A DNA stretch of 64,000 nucleotides from Methanolobus vulcani (GCF_006546655.1 NZ_VIAQ01000008.1:1-64000); one strand, 5' to 3'. Numbered from the stretch's first letter, positions 30,393 to 40,687 are shown. Notes: generated by a model from the letters alone, not told the origin. Program-made: numbers and translations.

Positions 30393-31874
30393 ATGTTCAA
30401 GAAAGTACTTATCGCTAACAGGGGTGAGATAGCAATTCGTGCAATGCGTGCATGTCGTGAACTCGGTGTGCAGACCGTTGCAGTACACTCAGAAGCTGAC
30501 AAGAATGCTCTTTTTGCAAAGTATGCAGATGAAGCATATAATATCGGACCTGCACCATCCAGTCAGAGTTACCTCAATGGTGACAAAATAATAGAAGTTG
30601 CACTTGAATGCGGAGCAGAGGGAATTCATCCCGGATATGGTTTCCTTTCCGAGAATGCTAAATTTGCCCGCAAGTGCGAGGATGCAGGTATTACATTTAT
30701 TGGCCCTTCCAGCAAGGCTATTGAGCAGATGGGTAGTAAGATAGCTGCCAGAAATACTATGATAGAAGCTGGAGTACCTGTGGTTCCAGGAACCAACGAA
30801 GCAATCTCTGATCCGGAGGAAGCTGCAGATCTTGCAGATGATATTGGCTACCCTGTAATTATCAAGGCATCTGCAGGTGGCGGTGGAATTGGAATGAAAA
30901 TTGTCCATTCCAGGGATGATTTTAACACTGCACTTAGTTCAATCCAGTCCGTAGCAGAATCCGCTTTTGGTGATTCTACCGTATTTATAGAAAAATATGT
31001 TGAGGAACCAAGGCATATTGAGTTCCAGATTCTTGCCGATAAATATGGTGATGCTGTTTATGTCATGGAAAGGGAGTGTTCTATCCAGCGTAGGCATCAG
31101 AAGCTTATAGAAGAGGCTCCATCTCCGGTAATGACGCCGGAACTGCGTAAGAAGATGGGAGAAACTGCTGTAAAGGCTGCAAAAGCAATCGGTTATGAGA
31201 ATGCAGGTACAGTTGAGTTCCTTTACTCAAAGGGTGATTTCTACTTCCTCGAGGTTAACACAAGACTTCAGGTAGAACACACTATCAGTGAGATGATCAC
31301 AGGTATAGACCTTGCAAAACAACAGCTCCATATTGCATGCGGGAAACCATTGCCATTCAAGCAGGAAGATATCAGCATTCGTGGATGGGCTATTGAGTGT
31401 CGTATAAATGCCGAGGACCCACTGAATGATTTTGCTCCATCACCTGGAAAGATAAGAAGATACCGTTCTGCAGGAGGACCTGGCATAAGGGTCGACAGTG
31501 GTGTTCACATGGGTTATACTATTTCACCTTATTATGATTCAATGATCTCCAAGCTCTGTGCATGGGGAAGTGACAGGAACGAGGCAATTGACAGGATGCA
31601 GCGTGCTCTCTATGAGTATATTGTTGATGGGGTAACCACCAATATACCATTCCACAAGGCTGTTCTGAGACATCCTGCATTCAGGGACGGTAATCTCACC
31701 ACTCATTTCATAGAAGACTACAACATCATTGATGATGTCAGAAAGGTTGTTGAGGAAGATTCTGCCAAAGGGGCAACACTTGCATCAGCACTTTCTAATC
31801 AGGATCAAAAAGTTGCTGCGGTAACTGCTGCTGTAAGTTCATATGTGAATGCTGCCAAAAAACAGACAAGATAA
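30393..31874 (+). CDS. pycA: Pyruvate carboxylase subunit A (biotin carboxylase)
   Basis: A 493-residue ATP-grasp biotin carboxylase that carboxylates the biotin on PycB using ATP and bicarbonate. [19 protein letters not shown] starts the family; the glycine-rich ATP loop [47 protein letters not shown] and RINAEDP are intact. The length matches the archaeal stand-alone subunit. Ten bases after pycB, same operon. Acetyl-CoA carboxylase use is possible in principle but no such carboxyltransferase is here. Confidence 0.96.
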   Translation: MFKKVLIANRGEIAIRAMRACRELGVQTVAVHSEADKNALFAKYADEAYNIGPAPSSQSYLNGDKIIEVALECGAEGIHPGYGFLSENAKFARKCEDAGITFIGPSSKAIEQMGSKIAARNTMIEAGVPVVPGTNEAISDPEEAADLADDIGYPVIIKASAGGGGIGMKIVHSRDDFNTALSSIQSVAESAFGDSTVFIEKYVEEPRHIEFQILADKYGDAVYVMERECSIQRRHQKLIEEAPSPVMTPELRKKMGETAVKAAKAIGYENAGTVEFLYSKGDFYFLEVNTRLQVEHTISEMITGIDLAKQQLHIACGKPLPFKQEDISIRGWAIECRINAEDPLNDFAPSPGKIRRYRSAGGPGIRVDSGVHMGYTISPYYDSMISKLCAWGSDRNEAIDRMQRALYEYIVDGVTTNIPFHKAVLRHPAFRDGNLTTHFIEDYNIIDDVRKVVEEDSAKGATLASALSNQDQKVAAVTAAVSSYVNAAKKQTR

Positions 31875-31924
31875 TAAACTTTGGCAGCGTATGTTTAATC
31901 CGGGAGTAAACATCATGTGGTGGA

Positions 31925-32902
31925 ATGCCTGTGAATGATAATAAGAAAGCAATTATCAGCATATTAAGGAAATCTGAAGGGACTCCGGTGTCCGGGCAGG
32001 AAATCGGGGAAAAGTTAGGCATTACCAGGGCTATGGTGTGGAAGTACATTAAAGCTCTCAGAAAAGAAGGTTATGATGTCCGTTCTTCTCCCAAGACCGG
32101 ATATATACTGGACTCCTGTCCTGATAAGATCGATCCTGAGATGCTGCAAAGCATTCTTAAGACCACTCTCATTGGTAGTGATGTACATTATTATTCCGAG
32201 CTGGAATCCACCAATAATACAGCACGTGAGATTGCACCTCAGGTTTCAGAGGGCACTGTCATAATTGCAGAGACTCAGAAAAGCGGAAGAGGTCGACTGG
32301 GTAAAGAATGGCAGTCTGTTTCAGGTGGATTATGGCTTTCTCTTATTCTTAAACCTTCAATTCCTCTTGAGAACCTATCAAGGGTAACTCTTGTTGCAGG
32401 TATTGCAGTTACCAATGCTCTTAGAAGTATGGGTGTGGATGCTCATATCAAATGGCCTAATGATGTACTTGTCAAAGGTAAGAAGATATGTGGAATACTC
32501 ACAGAGGTCAGTGCTGAAATTGGAAAAGTAGATTATGTTATTCTTGGTATCGGTATCAATGTAAATGTCAAGCTTTCTGAGCTAACAGATGATGTAAGAA
32601 GAAATTCGACCAGTGTTTCAAATGAAATGGGAAAACCACTTGACAGAACCTCTTTCCTTGCTTCTCTTCTTTATGAACTTGAACAGCAATATATAAGGTT
32701 CAAGACAAGGCAGTTTGCTGAGATTGTAGATGAGTGGATTAATCTTTCAGATACAATTGGAAGAAATGTAAGAGTAAAGACTCCTGCCATGCTCATTGAA
32801 GGAAAAGCAATTGGAATTACTGAAAAAGGTGCACTTGTAGTTCTTGATCAAAATGACAAAAAACACGAGATTATTGCCGGTAATTGTCGTTACAGTGATT
32901 AA
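31925..32902 (+). CDS. birA: Bifunctional biotin-protein ligase / repressor BirA
   Basis: A 325-residue protein with an N-terminal winged HTH (about 1-62, SGQEIGEKLGITRAMVWKYI) and a biotin ligase domain: STNNTAREI, the adenylate loop SGRGRLGKEWQS near 121, IKWPNDVLVKGKKICGILTE, and a C-terminal SH3-like piece. It attaches biotin to PycB Lys540 and, having the HTH, may repress the operon it belongs to. The gene sits 50 bases after pycA. The ATG at 31925 is used; a GTG four codons later is an alternative. Confidence 0.93.
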   Translation: MPVNDNKKAIISILRKSEGTPVSGQEIGEKLGITRAMVWKYIKALRKEGYDVRSSPKTGYILDSCPDKIDPEMLQSILKTTLIGSDVHYYSELESTNNTAREIAPQVSEGTVIIAETQKSGRGRLGKEWQSVSGGLWLSLILKPSIPLENLSRVTLVAGIAVTNALRSMGVDAHIKWPNDVLVKGKKICGILTEVSAEIGKVDYVILGIGINVNVKLSELTDDVRRNSTSVSNEMGKPLDRTSFLASLLYELEQQYIRFKTRQFAEIVDEWINLSDTIGRNVRVKTPAMLIEGKAIGITEKGALVVLDQNDKKHEIIAGNCRYSD

Positions 32903-32920
32903 TTGGTGAAGTGACCTTTT

Positions 32921-33499
32921 ATGATTTTTCTGAAAAGAACCTTTTATGTGTTCTTCATCTTGCTTTTTTTAAGTACAATGATAATAGTGGTTAATGCCGA
33001 ACCTTTACTTATCAATGAAGCTCTGGGAATGGATCTGGATGAAGATACTGTGTTGATCAATGGTACAGGAATATTTCTGACAACAGGCGATTCCTGGGAT
33101 TTTTATCAGGATTATTCATTGAATGTCATAAGCGTCAATCAGGATCAAAAGAAGGTGTGGGTGAAGCTTTTACATGATGATGAATTATTGCAGGATGATA
33201 TCCTGTCTGAAGGTGAATTTTTTGTATATTCCAAAAGTTCCGAAATCCTGAATATTACGGTAGATACCATCTATATAAGCCCCGGTGGGGAACTTATCAC
33301 TTTCAAACCAGTGTATCAATATCTGGATGATGATTATCCGGAACCGGAGATCGAAGAAACGACAGATGATCCTGTTCAGGAAGAAGGCCAGAATTCATCA
33401 ATTACTCCATCTTCTACCCGGGCTGACGGATTTACTATATTTCAGGCACTTGCATGTATATCTGCATTAGTATTGTGCAGGGTTGTAATTAATAAGTGA
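32921..33499 (+). CDS. Small S-layer-related surface protein
   Basis: A 192-residue exported protein: signal peptide at about 1-26, then a beta-rich domain whose WDFYQDYSLNVISVNQ and KVWVKLLHDDELLQDDILSE segments resemble the duplicated S-layer domain of Methanosarcina surface proteins. N-glycosylation sequons occur (NGT, NIT, NSS). A Glu/Asp/Thr/Ser-rich stalk at about 135-165 leads to a C-terminal hydrophobic helix. This is a single half-domain in a cell-surface layout. It starts 18 bases after birA, so it may be co-transcribed with biotin genes, which is functionally unexpected. The S-layer relation is by motif impression; confidence is moderate. Confidence 0.6.
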   Translation: MIFLKRTFYVFFILLFLSTMIIVVNAEPLLINEALGMDLDEDTVLINGTGIFLTTGDSWDFYQDYSLNVISVNQDQKKVWVKLLHDDELLQDDILSEGEFFVYSKSSEILNITVDTIYISPGGELITFKPVYQYLDDDYPEPEIEETTDDPVQEEGQNSSITPSSTRADGFTIFQALACISALVLCRVVINK

Positions 33500-33545
33500 A
33501 AAAAGTGCAAATATAGAGAAAAAATTAAAATAAAAAAGTCAGAAA
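33495..33545 (-). terminator. U-rich archaeal terminator of the MCM operon
   Basis: Directly after the stop of the minus-strand coiled-coil gene the transcript would run through several U tracts, the usual archaeal termination signal, in the convergent gap with the S-layer-like gene. Confidence 0.5.
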
Positions 33546-33553
33546 GGGAATGA

Positions 33554-34477
33554 TCAGAACTTCAGATTTCCCTTTTCCATAAGGACTTTAAGGTCTTCAA
33601 GGCTCAGGCGGCCGCTCTTTTCAAGTTTTTCTTTTGCAACTACAAGATGTTCTTCCTGTTTCTTGTCATCTTTTTCAACCTGAATATCATTGAGCTTGCT
33701 GAGATAGACATCGAGTTCCTCTCTGAGTACTGCTATCTTCTTTTTGAGAGGATCGATCTTCTCTCTGATAGGTGCGGTTACAGCATATTTCTCGGAAATT
33801 TGTGAGTGAGCAGTATCGGCTGCTTTTCTCAGTTCATCTGCCTGATTGTAGAATTCGATCATTGCAAGATGGTATTTCTGTGACTCTTCAGCAAGCTTGC
33901 CAATCTCACTACCGAAATCCTCTCTGGACTCAAACACTTCCTTTGATTCCGCATAGGTTTCCATCAGTTTCTCATGCATTGCATTAGCATCAAAAGCTGC
34001 TCCCAGACGCTCTTTCAGGTCATGTAGTCTTCCAAAAAGGTCTATTTCATGTTTCAGAGGGATGTCTGCGTTAAGGAATAGTTCAAGGTCGGCTGCATAA
34101 GCTTTGGATAATGTTTCAACACTTCCCTTGGACAGTTTGTTGAGTTCGTCTCTTTTTGTTTTGAACTCGCTAATATTATCAGAAAACATGCGGCTCTTTT
34201 CATTGACTACATTGCGTGATGCTTTAAGTGAAGAGATCTTTGCGTTAATCTCATCTCTTTTGGACTTTACATCACGTGCTTTTCCAACGAGTTCCCTGAC
34301 CTGGGCGTTCAGCTTGTCCCTTTTCTGCTTCAGATCATCAGTATTTGTGCGGTGAAGTTTTAGTTCGCGGAAAATACCTTTTAGTTCACGTTCATGGTGG
34401 CCTATCTGGGTACGAAGATCGTTCACCTTATTTTTGAGGTCTTTTTCATTCATTGATGAAACATCGATATCACTCAT
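33554..34477 (-). CDS. Archaeal coiled-coil protein (COG1340 type)
   Basis: A 307-residue protein that is coiled coil almost from end to end (KxRDELNAKI and LKxKRDxLNAQVRELVGKARDVK repeats), matching the conserved archaeal group COG1340. There is no membrane or catalytic motif. Members are soluble and of unknown function, sometimes annotated as phosphoserine-phosphatase-like without good reason. Its start overlaps the stop of the preceding coiled-coil gene by four bases (ATGA). It is last in an apparent operon with MCM and DUF424. Confidence 0.8.
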   Translation of the reverse strand: MSDIDVSSMNEKDLKNKVNDLRTQIGHHERELKGIFRELKLHRTNTDDLKQKRDKLNAQVRELVGKARDVKSKRDEINAKISSLKASRNVVNEKSRMFSDNISEFKTKRDELNKLSKGSVETLSKAYAADLELFLNADIPLKHEIDLFGRLHDLKERLGAAFDANAMHEKLMETYAESKEVFESREDFGSEIGKLAEESQKYHLAMIEFYNQADELRKAADTAHSQISEKYAVTAPIREKIDPLKKKIAVLREELDVYLSKLNDIQVEKDDKKQEEHLVVAKEKLEKSGRLSLEDLKVLMEKGNLKF

Positions 34478-35148
34478 GCTTCAACCTCCTGTTTGTCGCT
34501 GGTAAGTGGCTGCTTTTCCCAGTATCCCTGGGCTTCCTTATGACTGTTGATCCTGTTCTCTAGCCATTTGTAACGTGGTTCGATCTCTTTTATTCCTTCT
34601 TCATAGGATGACATGTTGCTGTTGAATTTTTCTTCAGAACTGTCTATTGAGCTCATTTCTATTTTGTATCCAAGAGCATCTTTTATTCTGTCTCTAATTG
34701 TTGAAAGGCGGTCATTGATACCTGTTGCCTTTGAGCCCAGTGCTGAAATATCCTGCAGGATGGACTCTACATGTTTTTGTTCCTCTTCAGGACTTAGTGA
34801 ACCTTTCACTTTGGCCAGTTTATCCATAACATGAGATTTTTCACGGGAAAAATCCTCGGTAGATATTGATTCAGCAAGTTCGTCCAGCAACTTTTCTGCC
34901 TGATGGTAGAATAACTGTCTCTTTTCAGCCAGTATTTCTATCTTCTCCATAACTTCAGTTCTGTTCTTATTAGAAGAATCGATGTTTTCCTGGAGTTCTT
35001 TCATTTTGCTTCCAAGCTCATTGAATTCAGTAGTATATTCATCAATGTACTTTTTGTGTTTCATCACAACAGCTTCAATAAGCTCTTTCCTGTCATAGGT
35101 ATGTGGCGCATTGTTCTCCGCACCCTGATCTGCCATGTCGTTATTCAT
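34474..35148 (-). CDS. Coiled-coil protein, partner of the COG1340-type protein
   Basis: From the chosen start, 224 residues, mostly coiled coil (about 15-205), and not recognised beyond that. GAGGT six bases before the ATG at 35148 decides the start; the frame is open six codons further upstream. It overlaps the next coiled-coil gene by four bases, so a heteromeric rod of the two is plausible. The gene follows DUF424 by about 18 bases and belongs to the MCM operon. Confidence 0.72.
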   Translation of the reverse strand: MNNDMADQGAENNAPHTYDRKELIEAVVMKHKKYIDEYTTEFNELGSKMKELQENIDSSNKNRTEVMEKIEILAEKRQLFYHQAEKLLDELAESISTEDFSREKSHVMDKLAKVKGSLSPEEEQKHVESILQDISALGSKATGINDRLSTIRDRIKDALGYKIEMSSIDSSEEKFNSNMSSYEEGIKEIEPRYKWLENRINSHKEAQGYWEKQPLTSDKQEVEA

Positions 35149-35166
35149 AACAAAACCTCGTAGCAA

Positions 35167-35457
35167 TTATATCCGAAATACCTGGGCATGTGCTACTTCA
35201 TTAATGATCTTTACATTATCCTTATCTACAACCCCACATTCAATGGCACAGGAAACCGCTTTATCCCCAAAGATGTTAACATTGCCGGCTTTTGAAAGAA
35301 CATCAACTGCCTCTTCTCTGGATATGAGTTCTCCTTTGTAGAATTCTTCAGTTATAGTAACCTTTATGTTACCTTCTTTAAGAGTCTTTCCAATCAGTTC
35401 TCTGTCACATAGGGCAACGATTGTGTTGTCGCCTGATTTATGGATTTTCAGATACAT
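35167..35457 (-). CDS. DUF424 family protein
   Basis: A 96-residue archaeal protein matching DUF424 in length and layout: MYLKIHKSGDNTIVALCDRE at the start, then FYKGELISREEAVDVL and a C-terminal NEVAHAQVF. The function is unestablished; genomic linkage with translation and replication genes is known for the family. It lies between MCM (19 bases upstream) and the coiled-coil genes, all on the minus strand. Confidence 0.8.
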   Translation of the reverse strand: MYLKIHKSGDNTIVALCDRELIGKTLKEGNIKVTITEEFYKGELISREEAVDVLSKAGNVNIFGDKAVSCAIECGVVDKDNVKIINEVAHAQVFRI

Positions 35458-35476
35458 GGGGTCACTTCACATTAGT

Positions 35477-37567
35477 CTAAACTACTTTTACATGTTCTTT
35501 GTCGGGCTTTATCAGGTCTCCGCCACGTCTCATACGTGCTATAAGATCCTCTACATGCTGCCGGTCTACTCCCTGATTCTGGGCTTCTGCATAGACCTCT
35601 TCAAGTGGGGCTTTTCCACCGGGATGTTTCTCACCGACTGATTTTATGATATCTTTGATTATCTTGATCCTGTCTCTCTGGCTCTTGCTTGTACCGGAGG
35701 CAATAACATCCACATCGAATGCCCCTGTATCCGGATCGACACCAACCTGCCTGAGGCATGAATATGTGATTCTTGTAGTTCTTTTTGCATCGTCAAGTGT
35801 TGCAACATTACTGAGTCTTAAACGTGCACTGGCTTCTGCAAGTCTTACAAGAGCTTCAAGCTGACGTGCTGTAACGGGAACAGGTGCGTCCTTTCCGTCT
35901 CCCATCCTTCGCAGGTCCATATAGAATTTCACCAGATGATCACGTGCGTCATCTTCCAGTACGGGAAAAATGTTTCTCCTTGAGTATGCAACGTATTTTC
36001 TTAGGAAATCAGGATCTATTACAGGTTTGATGACTTCCATATGGACATCTACCTGTTCCTGGGTTATATTACTTGAAGGCAGGTTCTTGCGCTGTTCGGA
36101 CAGTTCACCTGCATAGTGTGATTTGAGTATGTGCTTTGCGATCTTTGAATCCATGTCCTCATTTGGAGTATCCAGAAGGACAAATATCATATCAAACCTT
36201 GAAATGAGGGCTGGAGGCATGTTGATCTGCTGGGCAATACCTTCGTACCTGTCAAAACGACCATATTTCGGGTTAGCTGCACCAAGCAGGGCACAACGGG
36301 ATTTCAGTGTGGCAAGGATGCCGGCTTTTGCAACACTGATTGTCTGCTGTTCCATTGCTTCGTGGAGTGCACTTTTATCTTCAGTGCTCATCTTATCCAT
36401 TTCGTCCACTGCGGCAATTCCCATGTCCGCCATTACGAGTGCACCAGCTTCCAGTGTCCAGCGTCCGTCTCCAAGATCATCACGAACGGCTGCTGCGGTA
36501 AGACCACTTGATGATGCACTTTTACCGGATGCAAAAACACCACGTGGTGAGAGTTTTACCATATACCTGAGTAACTGACTTTTAGCTACGCCCGGGTCTC
36601 CCATAAAGAGCATGTGAATATCCCCACGCACCCTTGACCCGTCAGGGAGATGTTTTGCAACACCTGAGAATAACTGAAGTGAAAGGGCTTCTTTCACATC
36701 TTCATAACCGTAAATAGAAGGAGCAATGGACCCTATAACTTTCTGGTATATCTCAGGATCACGGCTAAGGGCAAGTATTTCTTCTTCTTCTTCTGGTGTA
36801 ATTTCAAGCTCATCGAACTCAAGATCAGTATATTCGATGGAGTTTGCATGCAATACAAGGTCATAAAAAGTAGATTTGCCTTCTTTAGTAGATCTTTGGT
36901 GCGACCGAAGAACTCCATTGATTATAACTCGGTCACCAGGTTTTACAATACCTGCGAGGTCGTCTTCGATATCAACATCAAGACTCTGTGGCTGTGCGCC
37001 GCCTTTCAGGTTCTCTGGAGATTCCTGTATCTGTAATTTCTGGGCATCAACGAAAACAGATTCCTGAATCATTATTTTAAACGGACCTTTTTTACCACAA
37101 GTTTCATTTTCACAAAATTCAGGTGCGTCGAATTTTGTTTCAGGTTGTGGTGCCATCATCACATGTTCACAGCGCATGCATTTCAAAGCAGCAACAACAA
37201 TTCTTGGACGGACTTCTGTAGCTTTTCGTACCATTCCTTCAATGGCAACAAATTGCAAAAGGTGCTTACTTCTCAAGTCCCTGTTTGGAATTTTGTTTGG
37301 TATTTTTACAAAACGTACCTTTGCATCAATGAGTTTCTTTTCTACTGGAAGGTCAATTTGCTGAAGTGCGTTGTTTGCACTTGGCAGTACCTCATCAGGA
37401 TTAAAAAGAAGCTCATTTGCTATTTCTCTGTCAAAAACATCAAGATCGTAGAAATCCACTTCCAGACTGCGCTGGTCAGGATAGTTGTTAGCCAGTTGAA
37501 GAATGCTATCCCAATAGTATTTTTTCAGGAAAACTACGAATTTTTCGTCCCACTTACCTTCAGTCAT
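35477..37567 (-). CDS. mcm: Replicative helicase MCM
   Basis: A 696-residue MCM that unwinds DNA ahead of the fork. The N-terminal domain contains a CxxC...CxxxxC zinc site (CMRCEHV, CENETC). The AAA+ core shows Walker A GDPGVAKSQLLRY, Walker B AAVDEMDKM, sensor AANPKYGRFD and arginine finger LISRFDMIF. A winged-helix-like C-terminus (GGKAPLEEVYAEAQNQGV) completes it. I start at ATG 37567 rather than the TTG two codons earlier. No ribosome site is evident; an AT-rich box just upstream suggests a short or absent leader. First gene of the operon with DUF424 and two coiled-coil genes. Confidence 0.96.
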   Translation of the reverse strand: MTEGKWDEKFVVFLKKYYWDSILQLANNYPDQRSLEVDFYDLDVFDREIANELLFNPDEVLPSANNALQQIDLPVEKKLIDAKVRFVKIPNKIPNRDLRSKHLLQFVAIEGMVRKATEVRPRIVVAALKCMRCEHVMMAPQPETKFDAPEFCENETCGKKGPFKIMIQESVFVDAQKLQIQESPENLKGGAQPQSLDVDIEDDLAGIVKPGDRVIINGVLRSHQRSTKEGKSTFYDLVLHANSIEYTDLEFDELEITPEEEEEILALSRDPEIYQKVIGSIAPSIYGYEDVKEALSLQLFSGVAKHLPDGSRVRGDIHMLFMGDPGVAKSQLLRYMVKLSPRGVFASGKSASSSGLTAAAVRDDLGDGRWTLEAGALVMADMGIAAVDEMDKMSTEDKSALHEAMEQQTISVAKAGILATLKSRCALLGAANPKYGRFDRYEGIAQQINMPPALISRFDMIFVLLDTPNEDMDSKIAKHILKSHYAGELSEQRKNLPSSNITQEQVDVHMEVIKPVIDPDFLRKYVAYSRRNIFPVLEDDARDHLVKFYMDLRRMGDGKDAPVPVTARQLEALVRLAEASARLRLSNVATLDDAKRTTRITYSCLRQVGVDPDTGAFDVDVIASGTSKSQRDRIKIIKDIIKSVGEKHPGGKAPLEEVYAEAQNQGVDRQHVEDLIARMRRGGDLIKPDKEHVKVV

Positions 37568-37660
37568 GTTCAATCAATAATTAATTAAAAATCATTTAGG
37601 GAATCCAACATGGGTTTCAAATGATATGAACATTTCGAAACACATCCCTTACTGTCAATT

Positions 37661-38386
37661 CTAATTCTCATAATCGGCATCATCATCTTCGCAATTATTA
37701 CCGGATTTTCTCTGTATTTTCCTGAGAATACCATGCAATGTGTGGACTTCCCTTGAGAGCAGGCAGGACCGTCCGAATATCCTTTTAAGCATGAGATTTG
37801 TTTTTTCCTTTTTGTGTTCAGGGTAGTCTATATCATCAAGGAGTTCTGCAAGGTGTTCATAGAGTATTCTCATATCCCTTGAGTCTGCCAGAGGTGCCTG
37901 TGCACTTTTGATGCTACTGAACTCATAGAGGACAACCGCAACGGCATGGGATAGATTCATGACAGGATAGATTTCCGATGTGGGAATTGTCATTATCATG
38001 TCGCATTTTTTAAGTTCTTCTCTGGTGAATCCGTTGTCTTCTCTTCCAAAAAGCACTGCAACTTTTCCACTGCGACCTGAGAGACGCTCTTTCATTTCTT
38101 TTGGGGAATAACCGGGTACTCTGAGGTGCAGGTCGAATCTCGAACCTGCAATTCCTGTAGTACCTATTATAATACTGCAATCCTCTATGGCCTCATCTAG
38201 AGTTGAAACTCTCTTTGCGTTTTCCAGCAGGTCCCTTGCATGGGATGACATTGCCCTTGCCTCTCCTTCAAGTTTGCAGGGATTTACAAGTACAAGGTCA
38301 GAGAATCCGAAATTCTTCATCGCTCTTGTAACTGAACCTACATTTCCCTGATATAGAGGTTCAACGAGCACTATTCTAAGGTCCAT
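37661..38386 (-). CDS. SPOUT RNA 2'-O-methyltransferase, TrmJ type
   Basis: A 241-residue SpoU/TrmJ-like enzyme, likely methylating ribose 2'-O at position 32 of tRNA. Motifs: RIVLVEPLYQGNVGSVTRAM, VLFGREDNGFTREEL (motif 2) and IPTSEIYPVMNLSHAVAVVL (motif 3 with the knot). The C-terminal helical part (KTNLMLKRIFGRSCLLSREV, LHGILRKIQ) matches TrmJ. A single gene, divergent from hdrE. Confidence 0.88.
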   Translation of the reverse strand: MDLRIVLVEPLYQGNVGSVTRAMKNFGFSDLVLVNPCKLEGEARAMSSHARDLLENAKRVSTLDEAIEDCSIIIGTTGIAGSRFDLHLRVPGYSPKEMKERLSGRSGKVAVLFGREDNGFTREELKKCDMIMTIPTSEIYPVMNLSHAVAVVLYEFSSIKSAQAPLADSRDMRILYEHLAELLDDIDYPEHKKEKTNLMLKRIFGRSCLLSREVHTLHGILRKIQRKSGNNCEDDDADYEN

Positions 38387-38505
38387 TTGTAAAGTCTACC
38401 TATTGCTTCATTTTTGCTTTTTGCCTAGTTAAGCAGGTGACGACATATAAGGTTAATTAATTATTTTCAATCAATTGTGTGGATATTAAGCACAACAAAA
38501 GGTCA

Positions 38506-38646
38506 GCCGATGTAGATTTTGATGATGAAAATCTTTAAATAATATCGGCACCACAATCATGCAAACCAAACTGGTTACTTTAGAGTAAAGAATAGTTTGT
38601 TTTTATAATAATTATATATTTATAATAACATCAGGAGAAGAAAAAT
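38506..38646 (+). promoter_or_regulatory. hdrED promoter and leader with nested hairpin
   Basis: Nested inverted repeats: outer GCCGAT/ATCGGC at 38506-38511 and 38544-38549, inner GATTTT/AAAATC at 38515-38520 and 38528-38533. TATA-like TTTAAATAAT lies inside the outer arm (38534-38543), so the structure would overlap the promoter. A second AT box at 38610-38624 is probably too close to the ATG. AGGAG precedes the hdrE ATG. Confidence 0.4.
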
Positions 38647-39438
38647 ATGGATTATTTTGCCGGTGTAACCGATGCACTAAGGGTTACTTTTGTGCAGATG
38701 ATGCTCATTTCCTTTATTGCCATGGGTATTTTTGTTGTAGGAATGTACATTAACTTAAAGAAATGGGGTATGGGCTCCACAGGATATGGCGCAGCTCCAT
38801 CTAAGAGTATAATGGCCTTCCCTAAAATGCTCATGTATCAGATGAGTGAGCATGCACACGTTCACAATCAGTCTGTTCTTGAAACATTTGTCCTTGACAT
38901 CCTTTTCCAGAGAAGGATCCTGAGAAGAAGCCCTCTCAGATGGTTTATGCACTTCACTATTTTCGTTGGCTGGATGGTTCTTTTTGCGATGTCCGGTGCG
39001 ATGTTCGCTGTTGAAATGATACACTTGATAGGTGAGAAGGTAGGATATGCTCATGATCTTCCATGGTTCATGATACCTGAAACATTCAGGGAACTGCTTT
39101 CAGTACCAAACGATGTATTCAGTTACATTTTACTCATTGGTATCATCATTGCTATCTACAGAAGGCTTTTTGTTGCAAAGGTAAGAGAAGCAACAATCGC
39201 ATACGATTCTATTCTTCTTATCGGACTTACTCTCATTACAATTTCAGGGTTTGTTGCAGATGGTATCAGGACCGGAAGGCTCTGGGGACTCGGAATTGAC
39301 TCCGAACTCGCACCACCAATGGCACTTTTCCACGTGGTAATTTCACTTCTGTTCTGTATCGCATACATCCCATTCAGTAAATATATCCATGTGATTGCGA
39401 TACCACTCGCACTCCTTGCAAACAAGGGAGGAGAATAA
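38647..39438 (+). CDS. hdrE: Heterodisulfide reductase subunit E (b-type cytochrome)
   Basis: A 263-residue integral membrane cytochrome with about five hydrophobic segments and histidines in membrane positions ([33 protein letters not shown]). HdrE takes electrons from methanophenazine and passes them to HdrD for reduction of CoM-S-S-CoB, the terminal step of energy conservation in Methanosarcinales. NarI-type domain and length fit. It ends one base before the hdrD ATG. Its presence excludes hydrogenotrophic methanogens with only HdrABC. Confidence 0.95.
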   Translation: MDYFAGVTDALRVTFVQMMLISFIAMGIFVVGMYINLKKWGMGSTGYGAAPSKSIMAFPKMLMYQMSEHAHVHNQSVLETFVLDILFQRRILRRSPLRWFMHFTIFVGWMVLFAMSGAMFAVEMIHLIGEKVGYAHDLPWFMIPETFRELLSVPNDVFSYILLIGIIIAIYRRLFVAKVREATIAYDSILLIGLTLITISGFVADGIRTGRLWGLGIDSELAPPMALFHVVISLLFCIAYIPFSKYIHVIAIPLALLANKGGE

Positions 39439-39439
39439 A

Positions 39440-40687
39440 ATGGCAAAACGTGAACCATCCATTACAACTGAAAACTTTACAGCAGTCCAGCTTATGGAAC
39501 TGGATTCATGCAGTCGCTGTGGCGAATGTGTGGAATGGTGTCCAACATACGATGCATCCGGACAGGATCCGGGACTTGCACCAAGGGACAAGATCCTCAG
39601 ATGGAGAGAATACATGAACCAGTCCTACGGACTTCGTGCAAAGCTCTTCGGTCCAAAGGAGATCTCTGAGGACGATATCGAACAGTTCAAGAACGATGTA
39701 TATGGCTGTACCACCTGCGGAATGTGTGCAACAGTCTGTGAATCAGGAATCAACACTGTAGAAATCTGGGAATCCATGCGTGCAAACCTTGTAAAGCGTG
39801 GTAACGGTCCTTTTGGTAAGCAGGGTGCTTTCCTTAAGCTCATCGGTGAGTACAAGAACCCTTACATGGCTGACAACAAGGACAGAACCAACTGGTTCCC
39901 TGAAGACATCAAGATCGAAGACAAGGCAGAGATTCTCTATTTCGGAGGATGTACTGCAGAACTCAGGCAGAGAAAACTTGCACTTGCAACTGCACGTGTA
40001 CTCAATAAGCTGGGAATCAAATTCACAATGCTTGGTGAAGATGAGATCTGCTGTGGTTCAGCACTTATCAGGACCGGGCAGTACTACATAAATGACATCG
40101 CAAAGGAAAATGCACAGAAGAATGTAGATAACATTGTAGCAAAGGGTTCAAAGATTGTACTCTATGCATGTGCAGGATGTTTCAGGGCTTCTAAAGTAGA
40201 CTGGCCAAGACTTACCGGAAAGGAACTTCCATTTAAGGTAATGCACATCACAGAGTACCTACAGGACCTTATTGAGAAAGGAGAAATCCAGTGGGAGAAA
40301 TCCGTTGACAAGAAGGTCACATACCACGACCCATGTCACCTTGGTCGCCACGTTGGTGTTTTTGAACCACCAAGAGCAGTACTCGAAGCAATTCCAGGCA
40401 TCGAGTTTGTTGAAATGGACAGGATCAAAGAGAACCAGCGCTGCTGTGGAGCAGGCGGTGGTGTAAAAGCAGGTATTCCTGACCTTGCACTCGGTGTTGC
40501 TTCAACCCGTGTTGAAGATGCACTTGCAACAAATGCAGATCTCCTTTCAAGCGCATGTCCATTCTGTAAGAGAAACCTCAGCGATGGAAGAGACGCAATA
40601 GGTGCAAAGGAACTTGAGGTTGAGGATGTCATTGTTCTGACTGCAGAAGCAATGGGAATTGACCTTAGTGACACACCAGATGAGTGA
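39440..40687 (+). CDS. hdrD: Heterodisulfide reductase subunit D (catalytic)
   Basis: A 415-residue cytoplasmic catalytic subunit. Two [4Fe-4S] motifs lie N-terminally ([12 protein letters not shown] and [12 protein letters not shown]), followed by two cysteine-rich CCG domains ([10 protein letters not shown]...CAGC and RCCGAGGG...CPFC) that bind the noncubane clusters reducing the CoM-CoB disulfide. The frame continues upstream into hdrE, but GGGAGGAG before the ATG at 39440 and the family start MAKREPS decide the start. The hdrED gene pair is typical of cytochrome-bearing methanogens. Confidence 0.96.
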   Translation: MAKREPSITTENFTAVQLMELDSCSRCGECVEWCPTYDASGQDPGLAPRDKILRWREYMNQSYGLRAKLFGPKEISEDDIEQFKNDVYGCTTCGMCATVCESGINTVEIWESMRANLVKRGNGPFGKQGAFLKLIGEYKNPYMADNKDRTNWFPEDIKIEDKAEILYFGGCTAELRQRKLALATARVLNKLGIKFTMLGEDEICCGSALIRTGQYYINDIAKENAQKNVDNIVAKGSKIVLYACAGCFRASKVDWPRLTGKELPFKVMHITEYLQDLIEKGEIQWEKSVDKKVTYHDPCHLGRHVGVFEPPRAVLEAIPGIEFVEMDRIKENQRCCGAGGGVKAGIPDLALGVASTRVEDALATNADLLSSACPFCKRNLSDGRDAIGAKELEVEDVIVLTAEAMGIDLSDTPDE

